A program made the position numbers and the translations under genes. The notes under the pieces were generated by a model. The model had not been told where the DNA came from. It was given only the letters and a program-made list of their open reading frames with translations, and made no database searches. 64,000 nucleotides of DNA. Source: Bacteroidales bacterium (GTDB lineage: Bacteria; Bacteroidota; Bacteroidia; Bacteroidales; UBA1402). This document shows, piece after piece, positions 34,072-41,773 of this stretch (positions are counted from its first letter, which is position 1; every line of letters begins with the position of its first letter). The stretch lies in NCBI GenBank assembly GCA_017464285.1, contig JAFUDT010000007.1, positions 1-64,000 on the forward strand, read 5' to 3'.

Positions 34072-36279
34072 CTATCCAATAAATTTGATCATTGAAAATA
34101 CATTCTTACCTTCTGTCCGTTCATAACGGACTTCATCCATAATATTGCGTACCAAGTAGATACCCAGTCCGCCAATGGCTCGTTCTTCCACACCCAGAGT
34201 CACATCCACCTCCGGAGCACGGGTCGGATCAAAAGGCTGTCCACTGTCGGAAACGATAAATTCCAGGCTGTCCTTGCGAATAACCGCCTCAACATCCACC
34301 AGACCGTCAGATCCTTCCGGATAGGCATACATGATGACATTGGTGACGGCCTCCTCAAGAGCCAGGTTCAGGCTCATGGCCAGAGACTGGTCAAGTCTGG
34401 CCTCTTCGGCTATCGTCTCCACGAAATCGGCCAACTGCGGTATCTGCTGAATATCGTTATGCAAGATCAGATGGCGCTCCGAATTATCCGGAACAGTCTC
34501 GTTCAGGTAACGCACATAAAGCATTGTCAGATCATCGCTTTGCGGTGCTGTCCCGACATAGGAGCCGATGGCTTCGGAAACGATGCGAAGCTGTTCCTGA
34601 GAAACCATTCCAGGATGCAGCTGCCCGAGGAGTCTATTTTCTCCAAAAAGCTCATGATCAGAGTTCTCCGCCTCGGTCAGTCCGTCGGTAAACAGGAACA
34701 GGCCGTCCCCGCACCTGAGGTCTGTCTCCTGCTCCTGGAAAGACATTCCGGGCATGACTCCCAATGGCAGGTTAGCCATCACGTCAAGCGCAGAGACACC
34801 CTCAGACGAAATCACATAGGGAGCATTATGGCCGCAATTGCAGTACCGCATATGGCCGTTGCCCAAGTCAAGCACGGCGGTGAAGAAGGTGACAAACATA
34901 TTGCTCTCGTTCATGTCAGCCATGGACTCATTCATGGCTGTCACAATGCGCTGCGGGCTCTTCTCATGGGCAGAAACCGTTCTGAACAGGCTGCGGGTGA
35001 CAGCCATGACCAACGAAGCGGGCACGCCTTTGCCCGAGACATCGCCAATACAGAAGAACAGCTTGTTTTCGCGGATATAGAAATCATACAGGTCGCCGCC
35101 CACTTCCTTGGCTGGCACAATGGAGGCGAACATGTCGATATCCTTGCGTTCGGGGAAAGGCGGGAATATTTTGGGAAGCATGGACATCTGTATGCCCCGA
35201 CCGATTTTCAGCTCACTTTCCATCTTTTCCTTACGTTCAGAGAGTTCCCTGTACTTAAGCTGGCTCTTAATCGAAGAACGGAGTATCAGGATCAGCATCA
35301 GGACTCCCAGCAACTGAAGCAGCTTGACAATCAGGCCGATTCTTCGGATTCCGCCGAAGATTTCCTCATCAGGTATGACAATAGACATGGACCAGCCTGT
35401 ACGCTCGACCGGAGCATAGAAGATATAGCTCGTGGACTTCTGGTACTTAAGCGTGACGTTACCGGATTCACCGGACATCATGGAGCGGTTGATACTGCCA
35501 AGTTTCGAGGTGTCGGAGGCATTCAGGTCGAGCAGTGTCTCCTGCACGGTCTTCCGCATCACCAACGACTCGACCGGGCAGACCATGATCTGTCCCGAAC
35601 GACTGATCATCATACTGAAAGCCGTTGGATAGACCTCCACGTTACCGACCAGGTCGGTCAGCCAGTCCAGGGAGACATCGGCTGTCAAGACAGCCGCCAG
35701 GCGCCCGTTTTTGTCTCGTACAGGCAGGGAATAAGTCGTCATCAGCAGGTCGGCCCCTCCCTCGTCCACATAGGGCTCCGACCAATATCCGGCCTGCAGT
35801 TCAAGAGGTTTGACAAACCACTCCTGGGAAGGATAATCGTATTCCTGAGTGGCCAGCTGGCGATAATGGATTTCTTTTTCTCCGGGAATCTGATACGAGA
35901 AAGGGGCATAAAGCGGCCTGGCCGGATTATATCCGGGAACCAGCGCCAAAGTAGAACCAACTATGACCGGATTGTCCCTGACGATACGACGGGTGACAGC
36001 CACCATGCTGTCGGGATAATCCAGGCACCATTGGGCAATCCATTCACTGTTACGGACGGCCGACTCCGCCTGGTCGATCACGTTCATGATTTTGAGTCTG
36101 GTCGCTTCCAATTGGCTTTCAGCTCTCATCGAAGCTTCGGCTTTGATACCCTTCTGTGAAAAATAAAACTGTATCAGAGCCGTGGCTTCCAAGGTTACGA
36201 CAGCCACGATGACCAACATCAGACCTGCCCTGGCCGACTGATGCAGGAATACCTTGTCTTTCAATTCATTTATTTTCAT
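34072..36279 (-). CDS. Membrane sensor + SpoIIE/PP2C phosphatase + HATPase anti-sigma kinase fusion (735 aa)
   Basis: An N-terminal membrane helix (about residues 18-42), a large periplasmic Cache-like sensor (about 46-315), a second helix (about 322-345), then a PP2C/SpoIIE domain with intact metal motifs (GGDLYDF, IGDVSGKGVPASL, CGHNAPYV, FTDGLTEAEN) and a C-terminal HATPase_c_2 domain with the N-box LALEEAVTNVIMYAYPEG. Opposing phosphatase and Ser kinase activities are thus in one chain, presumably acting on the STAS protein encoded next. Its ATG overlaps the stop of the upstream kinase gene as ATGA. Confidence 0.93.
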   Translation of the reverse strand: MKINELKDKVFLHQSARAGLMLVIVAVVTLEATALIQFYFSQKGIKAEASMRAESQLEATRLKIMNVIDQAESAVRNSEWIAQWCLDYPDSMVAVTRRIVRDNPVIVGSTLALVPGYNPARPLYAPFSYQIPGEKEIHYRQLATQEYDYPSQEWFVKPLELQAGYWSEPYVDEGGADLLMTTYSLPVRDKNGRLAAVLTADVSLDWLTDLVGNVEVYPTAFSMMISRSGQIMVCPVESLVMRKTVQETLLDLNASDTSKLGSINRSMMSGESGNVTLKYQKSTSYIFYAPVERTGWSMSIVIPDEEIFGGIRRIGLIVKLLQLLGVLMLILILRSSIKSQLKYRELSERKEKMESELKIGRGIQMSMLPKIFPPFPERKDIDMFASIVPAKEVGGDLYDFYIRENKLFFCIGDVSGKGVPASLVMAVTRSLFRTVSAHEKSPQRIVTAMNESMADMNESNMFVTFFTAVLDLGNGHMRYCNCGHNAPYVISSEGVSALDVMANLPLGVMPGMSFQEQETDLRCGDGLFLFTDGLTEAENSDHELFGENRLLGQLHPGMVSQEQLRIVSEAIGSYVGTAPQSDDLTMLYVRYLNETVPDNSERHLILHNDIQQIPQLADFVETIAEEARLDQSLAMSLNLALEEAVTNVIMYAYPEGSDGLVDVEAVIRKDSLEFIVSDSGQPFDPTRAPEVDVTLGVEERAIGGLGIYLVRNIMDEVRYERTEGKNVFSMIKFIG

Positions 36280-37106
36280 AGAATCGTCTTTAGCGCCGCC
36301 CTGAATTCAGGCATCGGACGACGGGTATCACGTTCAATCATGATAGTCTTCAGGCCGGCATAAGGTCGGATTTCCTCCTCTATTTCCTTTAACGGCCGGT
36401 CTGCACCGAAATAGGCTGCGGCAAAAGCCTCCCAAAATCTTGAAGCAGTCACCCCGTCCATGTGGAAAGCCTCCCGGGTATAGTCCTCGCTGTTCAGCCG
36501 TCCGGTACTGTAAACCATGCCTAAATCGAAAAAGGGATGGCCGTAGCAGAAATCTCCGAGGTCGATGAAATAGCGCTTCTCACCCGAGAAAATGGCATTT
36601 CCGAAATGCAGATCGCCGTGCAGCGCCGTCCGTGAGTCGGGAGTGTCGATGATGAAACGGACCAGTTTGTCTTTTTCTGTCGTGGTAAAAAAGGGGTTGT
36701 CAGCCAACATCCGACAATAGCGATCTTTGACAGACTCGAACTGTTGCGTATCAAGTTGGATGCTATGAAGTTCACGGCACATGGAGGCAAATTCCGCCGC
36801 GTACTCTGCCACCAGAGCCGGGTCATCACCGACAGCCCTGGCATACGATTTTTTGTCGGGAATACGGCGAAAACGTATACCATACCGCCCGTCGGCCGTC
36901 ACGACATAGTCACCCGGTTCAGGAGTGGCGATCCCGGCTTGGAAAACCTTTCTGGCAGTCAGCATCTCATCGAGCGGTTGCCGGATTTTGCCCGGAAGAT
37001 ACAATTTGAGCATGACATCCGGCCTGGCACGATGATGGTAACTCTCGCCGTTGGAGCCTCCCCCGGCATACTCATAGTCGTTGATGTCTATCCGAATCGG
37101 GTCCAT
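36276..37106 (-). CDS. Aminoglycoside phosphotransferase-like kinase (TIGR02172-type, 276 aa)
   Basis: A protein-kinase-like fold of the APH superfamily. DVMLKLYLPG provides the ATP-binding Lys, TALHGDLHFGNAIF is the catalytic loop (Asp), and YFIDLGDFCYGHPFFDLG carries the metal Asp. It resembles a paralogous family first noted in Fibrobacter (TIGR02172). The substrate is unknown; a protein or small-molecule target of the surrounding stress module is likelier than an antibiotic. Seven bases separate it from the HD hydrolase gene, and it overlaps the phosphatase gene by four bases. Confidence 0.85.
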   Translation of the reverse strand: MDPIRIDINDYEYAGGGSNGESYHHRARPDVMLKLYLPGKIRQPLDEMLTARKVFQAGIATPEPGDYVVTADGRYGIRFRRIPDKKSYARAVGDDPALVAEYAAEFASMCRELHSIQLDTQQFESVKDRYCRMLADNPFFTTTEKDKLVRFIIDTPDSRTALHGDLHFGNAIFSGEKRYFIDLGDFCYGHPFFDLGMVYSTGRLNSEDYTREAFHMDGVTASRFWEAFAAAYFGADRPLKEIEEEIRPYAGLKTIMIERDTRRPMPEFRAALKTIL

Positions 37107-37113
37107 TTTTCAT

Positions 37114-37692
37114 TTATTGTGCAAACACCTGGTCAATCAGGCGCTGGAATTCACGGAAGGCAAAAGTATCCTCAAGTTCACGCAAGGAATCGGCCAGACC
37201 GCGATAATGCCACTCATGGTCGGACTTGTTCTTGACGTGGAAAATCTGCCACAAGGCATCCCCTTGACAGGCATGGTCACGGGCGATGGCCCGCATATTG
37301 GAGAGTTTGTCGCCCAAGGCAACCATTTTAGCCTCATGCGAGACGGCGGCCAGACGCTCAATGGCTGCCCGCTTACGGTCATGCCAGCTGTCCTCTTCAC
37401 TCACACCGGACTCGAAAGTGTCGCTTTCGGCGGCAACCAGTGAGGCAATTCTCTCACCGAAAGCCTGCTCCAACTCCTCTTTCGTCACGGAGGTGTCTTC
37501 AATGACATCATGCAGGGCCGCCGCCGCCAGCAGTTCCTGGTCTGCCGTCATGGTCGCGACAATCTCTACTGCCTCCAGCGGATGTACAATATAAGGGAAG
37601 CCTTTGCCCCGCCGCTCTGTTCCGGCATGGGCATGGACGGCAAAAACAATCGCCCGGTCCAGCAGTTCCGTATTCAAAGGTCTATTTGCCAC
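37114..37692 (-). CDS. SpoT/MESH1-type HD hydrolase, probable (p)ppGpp hydrolase (192 aa)
   Basis: A stand-alone HD domain of the RelA/SpoT type. The first metal His lies in VHAHAGTERRGKGFPYIVHP, the HDxxED motif is AAALHDVIEDT, and ALGDKLSNMRAIARD provides the last Asp. This is the signature of Mn-dependent removal of the 3' pyrophosphate of (p)ppGpp. I chose the GTG start at 37692 (VANRPLNTELL), overlapping the upstream gene by 11 bases; an ATG at 37731 is possible but adds residues foreign to the family. It is paired with a synthetase at 38326-39390. Confidence 0.88.
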   Translation of the reverse strand: MANRPLNTELLDRAIVFAVHAHAGTERRGKGFPYIVHPLEAVEIVATMTADQELLAAAALHDVIEDTSVTKEELEQAFGERIASLVAAESDTFESGVSEEDSWHDRKRAAIERLAAVSHEAKMVALGDKLSNMRAIARDHACQGDALWQIFHVKNKSDHEWHYRGLADSLRELEDTFAFREFQRLIDQVFAQ

Positions 37693-38314
37693 TTTTTCTG
37701 ATATAGTTGATAATACAATCGGCCGCATCATCCTCCGTCAGATGATCCATGTTCAACACAAGATCGTAGTTTCTGGCGTCATAGCGGCTTCGGCCGGCAT
37801 AATACTTCGTATAAGTTTCCCTGTCTTTGTCCACTTTCCGGATCAGTGTGACGGCCTCGTCCCGGGTAACAGGCTGCCGTCCGCAGATCCGGGCAACACG
37901 GTTGTCCTCCGAAGCCCGGATAAAGACAGAAATCATGTTCGGATGGTCTTTCAGGACAAAGAAACCAGCCCGGCCCGTAATCACGCAAGACTCTGTATAA
38001 GCGATATCTCTCAGGATTTTCGACTCTATGCTGAATATCTCGGAGGTCGTAATCTCCCCGGGATGGACATGTTTGTAGTCGAAAGCGGGAGCAGGGACTA
38101 CGGCCTGACACAGTTCCGTCCACCAATTCTGTCTGCGCGCCTTGATTCTCTCTATTTCCTCCATCGTCAGGTGAAAATGAGAGATCAAACCTTCCAGAAC
38201 AGCCTTGTCGTAATGTCTGACACCTAGTTTTTCACTGAGAATCCGTCCCACGGTACGACCGCCGGAGCCCATTTCCCGGTTGAGTGTGATGAGGAAGTTC
38301 TTGTCAGTATTCAT
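37682..38314 (-). CDS. Cytidylate kinase-like protein (210 aa)
   Basis: A P-loop kinase of the cytidylate-kinase-like family (PF13189 type): NREMGSGGRTVGRILSEKLG is the nucleotide-binding loop, and ARICGRQPVTRDEAVTLIRKVDKDR is the LID-like region. It is distinct from housekeeping Cmk and its substrate is not established. Position between an alarmone synthetase and hydrolase suggests a nucleotide-related role. The start is 12 bases after the synthetase stop. Confidence 0.85.
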   Translation of the reverse strand: MNTDKNFLITLNREMGSGGRTVGRILSEKLGVRHYDKAVLEGLISHFHLTMEEIERIKARRQNWWTELCQAVVPAPAFDYKHVHPGEITTSEIFSIESKILRDIAYTESCVITGRAGFFVLKDHPNMISVFIRASEDNRVARICGRQPVTRDEAVTLIRKVDKDRETYTKYYAGRSRYDARNYDLVLNMDHLTEDDAADCIINYIRKSGK

Positions 38315-38325
38315 ATCGATGTGGT

Positions 38326-39390
38326 TTAATCAGCAACATGCATAAAAGAGAGAGCCTTGGACTGTTCGAACAGGAACTCGGCCATCTCGCTGTTCATTTC
38401 CGAGGGCCCGTTGAGCAGATCCAGCATATACTTCAACCCGGCCTTGCCTCCGTCGGAACGCAAAACAAAGGCCGTACACAGATGCTGGGGCCCGATCGAC
38501 GAGGAAATGATATCCAGATCGGTAAGACCTATCTGATAACAGGCGATCTGATAGGCCGGCTCCGAATAGTTTTTGATAATGGTCGCAATATCGCCCAGTG
38601 TTTTGCAGCCAAGCCCTTTGAAGACAGGCAGGAAATTCATTAGGGAGACTTCCTGGATTTCGGCCTGGTTGACTGCTGCGATGCGACGGTTCAGCGCACC
38701 GAAGGGGTCCAAGGCCAGATAGTTGCGGAAAGAGTCTCCGTCGAGTTGCACTTCCTCCAGATTGCCGGAAGCGACCAGAGCCTGTACACGGCGACGGTAG
38801 TCTGTCAGCTCTGTACGGATGCGGCTGAACTGTTCATCGGCCAGTTCCAGCATACCGGCCAGACGGTTCATGTTGCGAAGATACTCCCGCGGCACTTCGA
38901 CTCCGGACTTATATCCCGTGTCGTGGTAAAGATTGGCCCAGGCATGCTGCAAAACGGTCCGCATCTGTACCTCGAAGCGGTAAGGCCGACCGGGAAGACG
39001 GCAGATATAATGGAGAGACATGTAGCCGAAAGAATCGATTTCGTGGACTTTGCGCTTGTCAACCGAGTTATCCCAGTCAATCTCGAATAAGCGCTCGACG
39101 GCAGAGGCGACCTTATCCACATCATCTATATAGAACGTGATGACACGCACACCGACGATATCGGTAATGTCGGCCAAAGAGGCATACTTTCCTCCTTTGA
39201 GTTCAAGTTTGCCGGTCAAGGAGGCTTCGGTCTTTACACGAGCCTCCATTGAAGCGACAATGATACCGGCCTTGTCCAACGCCTGGCGAAGCCGATCAAG
39301 GATATCAGTCCTGCTTTGTTCAAAACCGGGCAGCGACTGGCGGTATTCTTCCAGGATTTCTTCACAATGGGGATCCAATACTTTCGACAT
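38326..39390 (-). CDS. RelA/SpoT-type small alarmone synthetase with C-terminal extension (354 aa)
   Basis: Transfers pyrophosphate from ATP to GDP/GTP. The synthetase core (about residues 35-210) is intact: RVKTEASLTGKLELKGGKY (ATP site), ADITDIVGVRVI (metal Asp), GYMSLHYI, and FEVQMRTVLQHAWANLYHD (metal Glu, substrate loop). The last 130 residues are an uncharacterised helical extension; no TGS/ACT domains as in long RelA. The ATG at 39390 has a good ribosome site (GAGAGAAGG); a TTG at 39414 in the same frame overlaps the -7 element and is rejected. First gene of the eight-gene unit. Confidence 0.9.
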   Translation of the reverse strand: MSKVLDPHCEEILEEYRQSLPGFEQSRTDILDRLRQALDKAGIIVASMEARVKTEASLTGKLELKGGKYASLADITDIVGVRVITFYIDDVDKVASAVERLFEIDWDNSVDKRKVHEIDSFGYMSLHYICRLPGRPYRFEVQMRTVLQHAWANLYHDTGYKSGVEVPREYLRNMNRLAGMLELADEQFSRIRTELTDYRRRVQALVASGNLEEVQLDGDSFRNYLALDPFGALNRRIAAVNQAEIQEVSLMNFLPVFKGLGCKTLGDIATIIKNYSEPAYQIACYQIGLTDLDIISSSIGPQHLCTAFVLRSDGGKAGLKYMLDLLNGPSEMNSEMAEFLFEQSKALSFMHVAD

Positions 39391-39411
39391 GCCTTCTCTC
39401 AATTGAATTGA

Positions 39412-39419
39412 CAAAGGTA
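39412..39419 (-). promoter_or_regulatory. Probable -7 element for the alarmone/partner-switch operon
   Basis: Minus-strand TACCTTTG, a full TAnnTTTG match, 22 bases before the ATG at 39390. A TTG box at proper spacing is not seen. It is divergent from 39457-39488. Confidence 0.55.
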
Positions 39420-39456
39420 ATGTTTTTACTCAAAAAGACACATTTTCATCAGTTTT

Positions 39457-39488
39457 TTTGCCTGCCCTGTCGCAAAAGGGTATTTTTG
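39457..39488 (+). promoter_or_regulatory. Bacteroidetes promoter for the HD phosphohydrolase gene
   Basis: TTTG (39457-39460), 20 bases, TATTTTTG (39481-39488), 30 bases before the ATG at 39518. Confidence 0.72.
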
Positions 39489-39517
39489 CCGACGGAACAC
39501 CTTCACACAAGAGGACA

Positions 39518-40498
39518 ATGAATCTCTGGCCGATATACCACGACGGACTGCCCGGTTTTATCCGGGATATGGCAGCGACTGCCCCCATGCAGCGGCTGAA
39601 ACAGATCGGGATGAACTGCGGCTGCGAATATACGTCCTTTGAACGTTTTGCCGGGCTGGAGCCCTATTCCCGCTTTGACCACAGCATCGGCTGCGCTTTG
39701 ATCGTGTGGCATTTTACCAAGGACCGACGGCAAAGTGCCGCCGCGCTGCTGCATGACATCGCCACCCCTGTCTTTGCCCACGTCATCGATTTTCTCAATG
39801 GAGACCACGAACGACAGGAATCCACGGAACAGGCCACCGGACAGATAATAGCACAATCGGACGAACTCAGTAAAGTGCTCGCCAGATACGGCCTCACCGT
39901 TGACGATGTCGCCGACTATCACCGCTATCCCGTTGCCGACAATGACACCCCCCGACTTTCCTCCGACCGGCTTGAATACTCGCTGGGCAATGTCGTCAAC
40001 TACAGACTCGCTCCGAAAGAGGAAGCCTCGCAATGGTACAGCCGACTGAAGGTCGGGAAGAACGAGGCAGACTCTGACGAGCTGATGTTCACGGACGCCT
40101 CTACGGCCCTTGCTTTTGCCCGGGCCGCCCTGAAAGCCTCCCGCATCTATGTAGCCGATGAAGACCGCTTCGCCATGCAAATGCTGGCTGAGCTGCTTGA
40201 CAGGCACATCAATAGAAAAGTACTGTCTGTTGAAGATCTTTATACGACCGAACCCGAGGTGATCGGACTGCTGAATCGCGATGCTGAAGCCTCCGCCGAT
40301 TGGCGGCGCTTCTGTGCCTACCGCCGCATGGTTCCGGCAGGGTCACGGCCCCAGGCCCGTATCATCCCCGCTAAAAAGAGGTATGTCAACCCCTACATAG
40401 AAAACAAAGGAAGACTGTCCGAGGTGTCTGCTACTTTTGCACAGGCGCTGGACAGCTTCCTTGCTCTTTCCTTCGAAAAGGCCGTCTGCGGCGAATAG
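39518..40498 (+). CDS. HD superfamily phosphohydrolase (326 aa)
   Basis: A dNTPase-like HD domain: SRFDHSIGCALIVWHF and SAAALLHDIATPVFAHVIDF provide His and the His-Asp pair, and SSDRLEYSLGN a further Asp. The start at 39518 follows an AGAGGA ribosome site. The substrate is unknown; relatives act on (d)NTPs or related nucleotides. It is divergent from the alarmone operon, so a link to nucleotide stress is possible but unproven. Confidence 0.88.
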   Translation: MNLWPIYHDGLPGFIRDMAATAPMQRLKQIGMNCGCEYTSFERFAGLEPYSRFDHSIGCALIVWHFTKDRRQSAAALLHDIATPVFAHVIDFLNGDHERQESTEQATGQIIAQSDELSKVLARYGLTVDDVADYHRYPVADNDTPRLSSDRLEYSLGNVVNYRLAPKEEASQWYSRLKVGKNEADSDELMFTDASTALAFARAALKASRIYVADEDRFAMQMLAELLDRHINRKVLSVEDLYTTEPEVIGLLNRDAEASADWRRFCAYRRMVPAGSRPQARIIPAKKRYVNPYIENKGRLSEVSATFAQALDSFLALSFEKAVCGE

Positions 40499-40502
40499 TA
40501 CC

Positions 40503-41117
40503 TTACAACAGCTTTTCGATGTCCCTTTCGATTGCTTCCGGAGCCACGGTAGGCTCAAAACGGGCCACGACCTTACCCTTACGGTCAATCAGGAATTTGG
40601 TGAAATTCCATTTGATGTCCGGATTTGAAGCATAGGCGGCATCCTTTTTCGAGAGCATCTGGTCCATAAATTCAGCCGTCTGGCCGGATCCGAAACCTTC
40701 AAAAGGCTTTTGCCCGTACATCCAGACAAACAGCGGATGAGCCTCAGGGCCGTTCACATCAATCTTGGCCATCAGAGGAAAAGTCACGCCATGGTTAAGG
40801 CGGCAGAATTCGGCTATCTCTTCGTTGGAGCCGGGTTCCTGATGGCCGAACTGGTCACAGGGAAATCCAATGACAACCAGTCCCCTCTCTTTATACTTCT
40901 GATACAGGGCTTCCAGGCCATCGTACTGAGGGGTAAAGCCGCACTTCGACGCGGTATTGACAATAAGCAGTACCTGCCCGTCATACCGGGCAAAATCCAC
41001 TTCTGCACCCTTATTGGAAAGGGCCTTGAAATCATATACTTTTTTCATGTCTCTATGATTGCAGGCGACAACCGTCATCAACAAGGCAACAGCGGCCGTC
41101 ACGATGTTCAGTCTCAT
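40503..41117 (-). CDS. Glutathione peroxidase family lipoprotein (204 aa)
   Basis: Thiol peroxidase fold with the catalytic tetrad visible: NTASKCGFTPQYDGLE (Cys, encoded TGC, not selenocysteine), FPCDQFGHQEPG (Gln), and KWNFTKFLID (Trp-Asn). The lipoprotein signal MRLNIVTAAVALLMTVVAC places it in the envelope. It probably reduces peroxides with thioredoxin, since Bacteroidales generally lack glutathione; the periplasmic thioredoxin at 16911 is a conceivable partner. A strong terminator lies just before its start. Confidence 0.93.
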   Translation of the reverse strand: MRLNIVTAAVALLMTVVACNHRDMKKVYDFKALSNKGAEVDFARYDGQVLLIVNTASKCGFTPQYDGLEALYQKYKERGLVVIGFPCDQFGHQEPGSNEEIAEFCRLNHGVTFPLMAKIDVNGPEAHPLFVWMYGQKPFEGFGSGQTAEFMDQMLSKKDAAYASNPDIKWNFTKFLIDRKGKVVARFEPTVAPEAIERDIEKLL

Positions 41118-41131
41118 TTTTCTGTCGGGGT

Positions 41132-41169
41132 AAAAAAGAGAGAAATTGCACAAGGCAACTTCTCTCTTG
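41132..41169 (-). terminator. Rho-independent terminator between the beta-barrel gene and gpx
   Basis: On the minus strand AGAGAGAAGTTGC pairs with GCAATTTCTCTCT (13 bases, one G-T wobble) around a short loop, then TTTTTT. It ends only 15 bases before the gpx ATG at 41117, leaving no room for a promoter in between. Confidence 0.85.
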
Positions 41170-41193
41170 TAAGAATAAAACCACAAAGGGATA

Positions 41194-41640
41194 TTAGAAA
41201 CGATAACGTACACCCAGGGCGAAGCTGCTGGCTGCAAAACCACCGTCCAGGAAATAGAAGGTAGGTCTCCAGTCGAGTGACAGGGTCAGAGGAATCTGGA
41301 AGTTGTACTCCATACCCAGCATACCGGCGATACCCAGATCCAATCCGGACTGAGTCTGGTCGGCATCGTCCTTATAGTTATAGAAGCCGACAGTGGCACC
41401 AGGACCGGCGTAGAAGTTGAAGTCACCCTCGCTGGCGAAAATGAAGTTGTAGATACCAGTGGCATAGAAACCATGGTTGAAGAAGATACCGCCGTCAACT
41501 TCAAGGAAGTTCTCACCCATCATATGCTGATAGGAAACTTCGGTGCTCGGACCGATACGAAGACCGATAGCACGGGGCTGAGCCATCATGACGGCAGTCA
41601 GGCCGAAAACGGCCACAAGGACAAGTAATGCTTTTTTCAT
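41194..41640 (-). CDS. Small outer membrane beta-barrel protein (148 aa)
   Basis: A signal peptide (MKKALLVLVAVFGLTAVMMA, cut near AQP) is followed by about eight alternating beta strands ending in ALGVRYRF, a terminal Phe as expected for outer membrane insertion. No specific family named; OmpW/OmpX-like size. A strong terminator follows its stop. The upstream region 41641-41773 holds no full promoter match. Confidence 0.8.
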   Translation of the reverse strand: MKKALLVLVAVFGLTAVMMAQPRAIGLRIGPSTEVSYQHMMGENFLEVDGGIFFNHGFYATGIYNFIFASEGDFNFYAGPGATVGFYNYKDDADQTQSGLDLGIAGMLGMEYNFQIPLTLSLDWRPTFYFLDGGFAASSFALGVRYRF

Positions 41641-41773
41641 AACAATACAATTAAAGTAAAACACTCATTCGTAAACATTTCTCCGTTTTCAATCCGACAA
41701 CGCAGACCATATGCACGGAGCCATGCCGATAATCGCCGTAAAGTTCGAAAGATTTCACGAAAAAAACAAGTGT

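Noticed and set aside
34459..36159. Long open frame on the plus strand opposite the SpoIIE/HATPase gene
   Set aside because: It is the antisense shadow of a gene with intact family motifs; its translation has no motif and its start has no promoter element.
40503..41117. Selenocysteine glutathione peroxidase
   Set aside because: The catalytic codon is TGC (Cys), not TGA, and no selenocysteine insertion element is visible.
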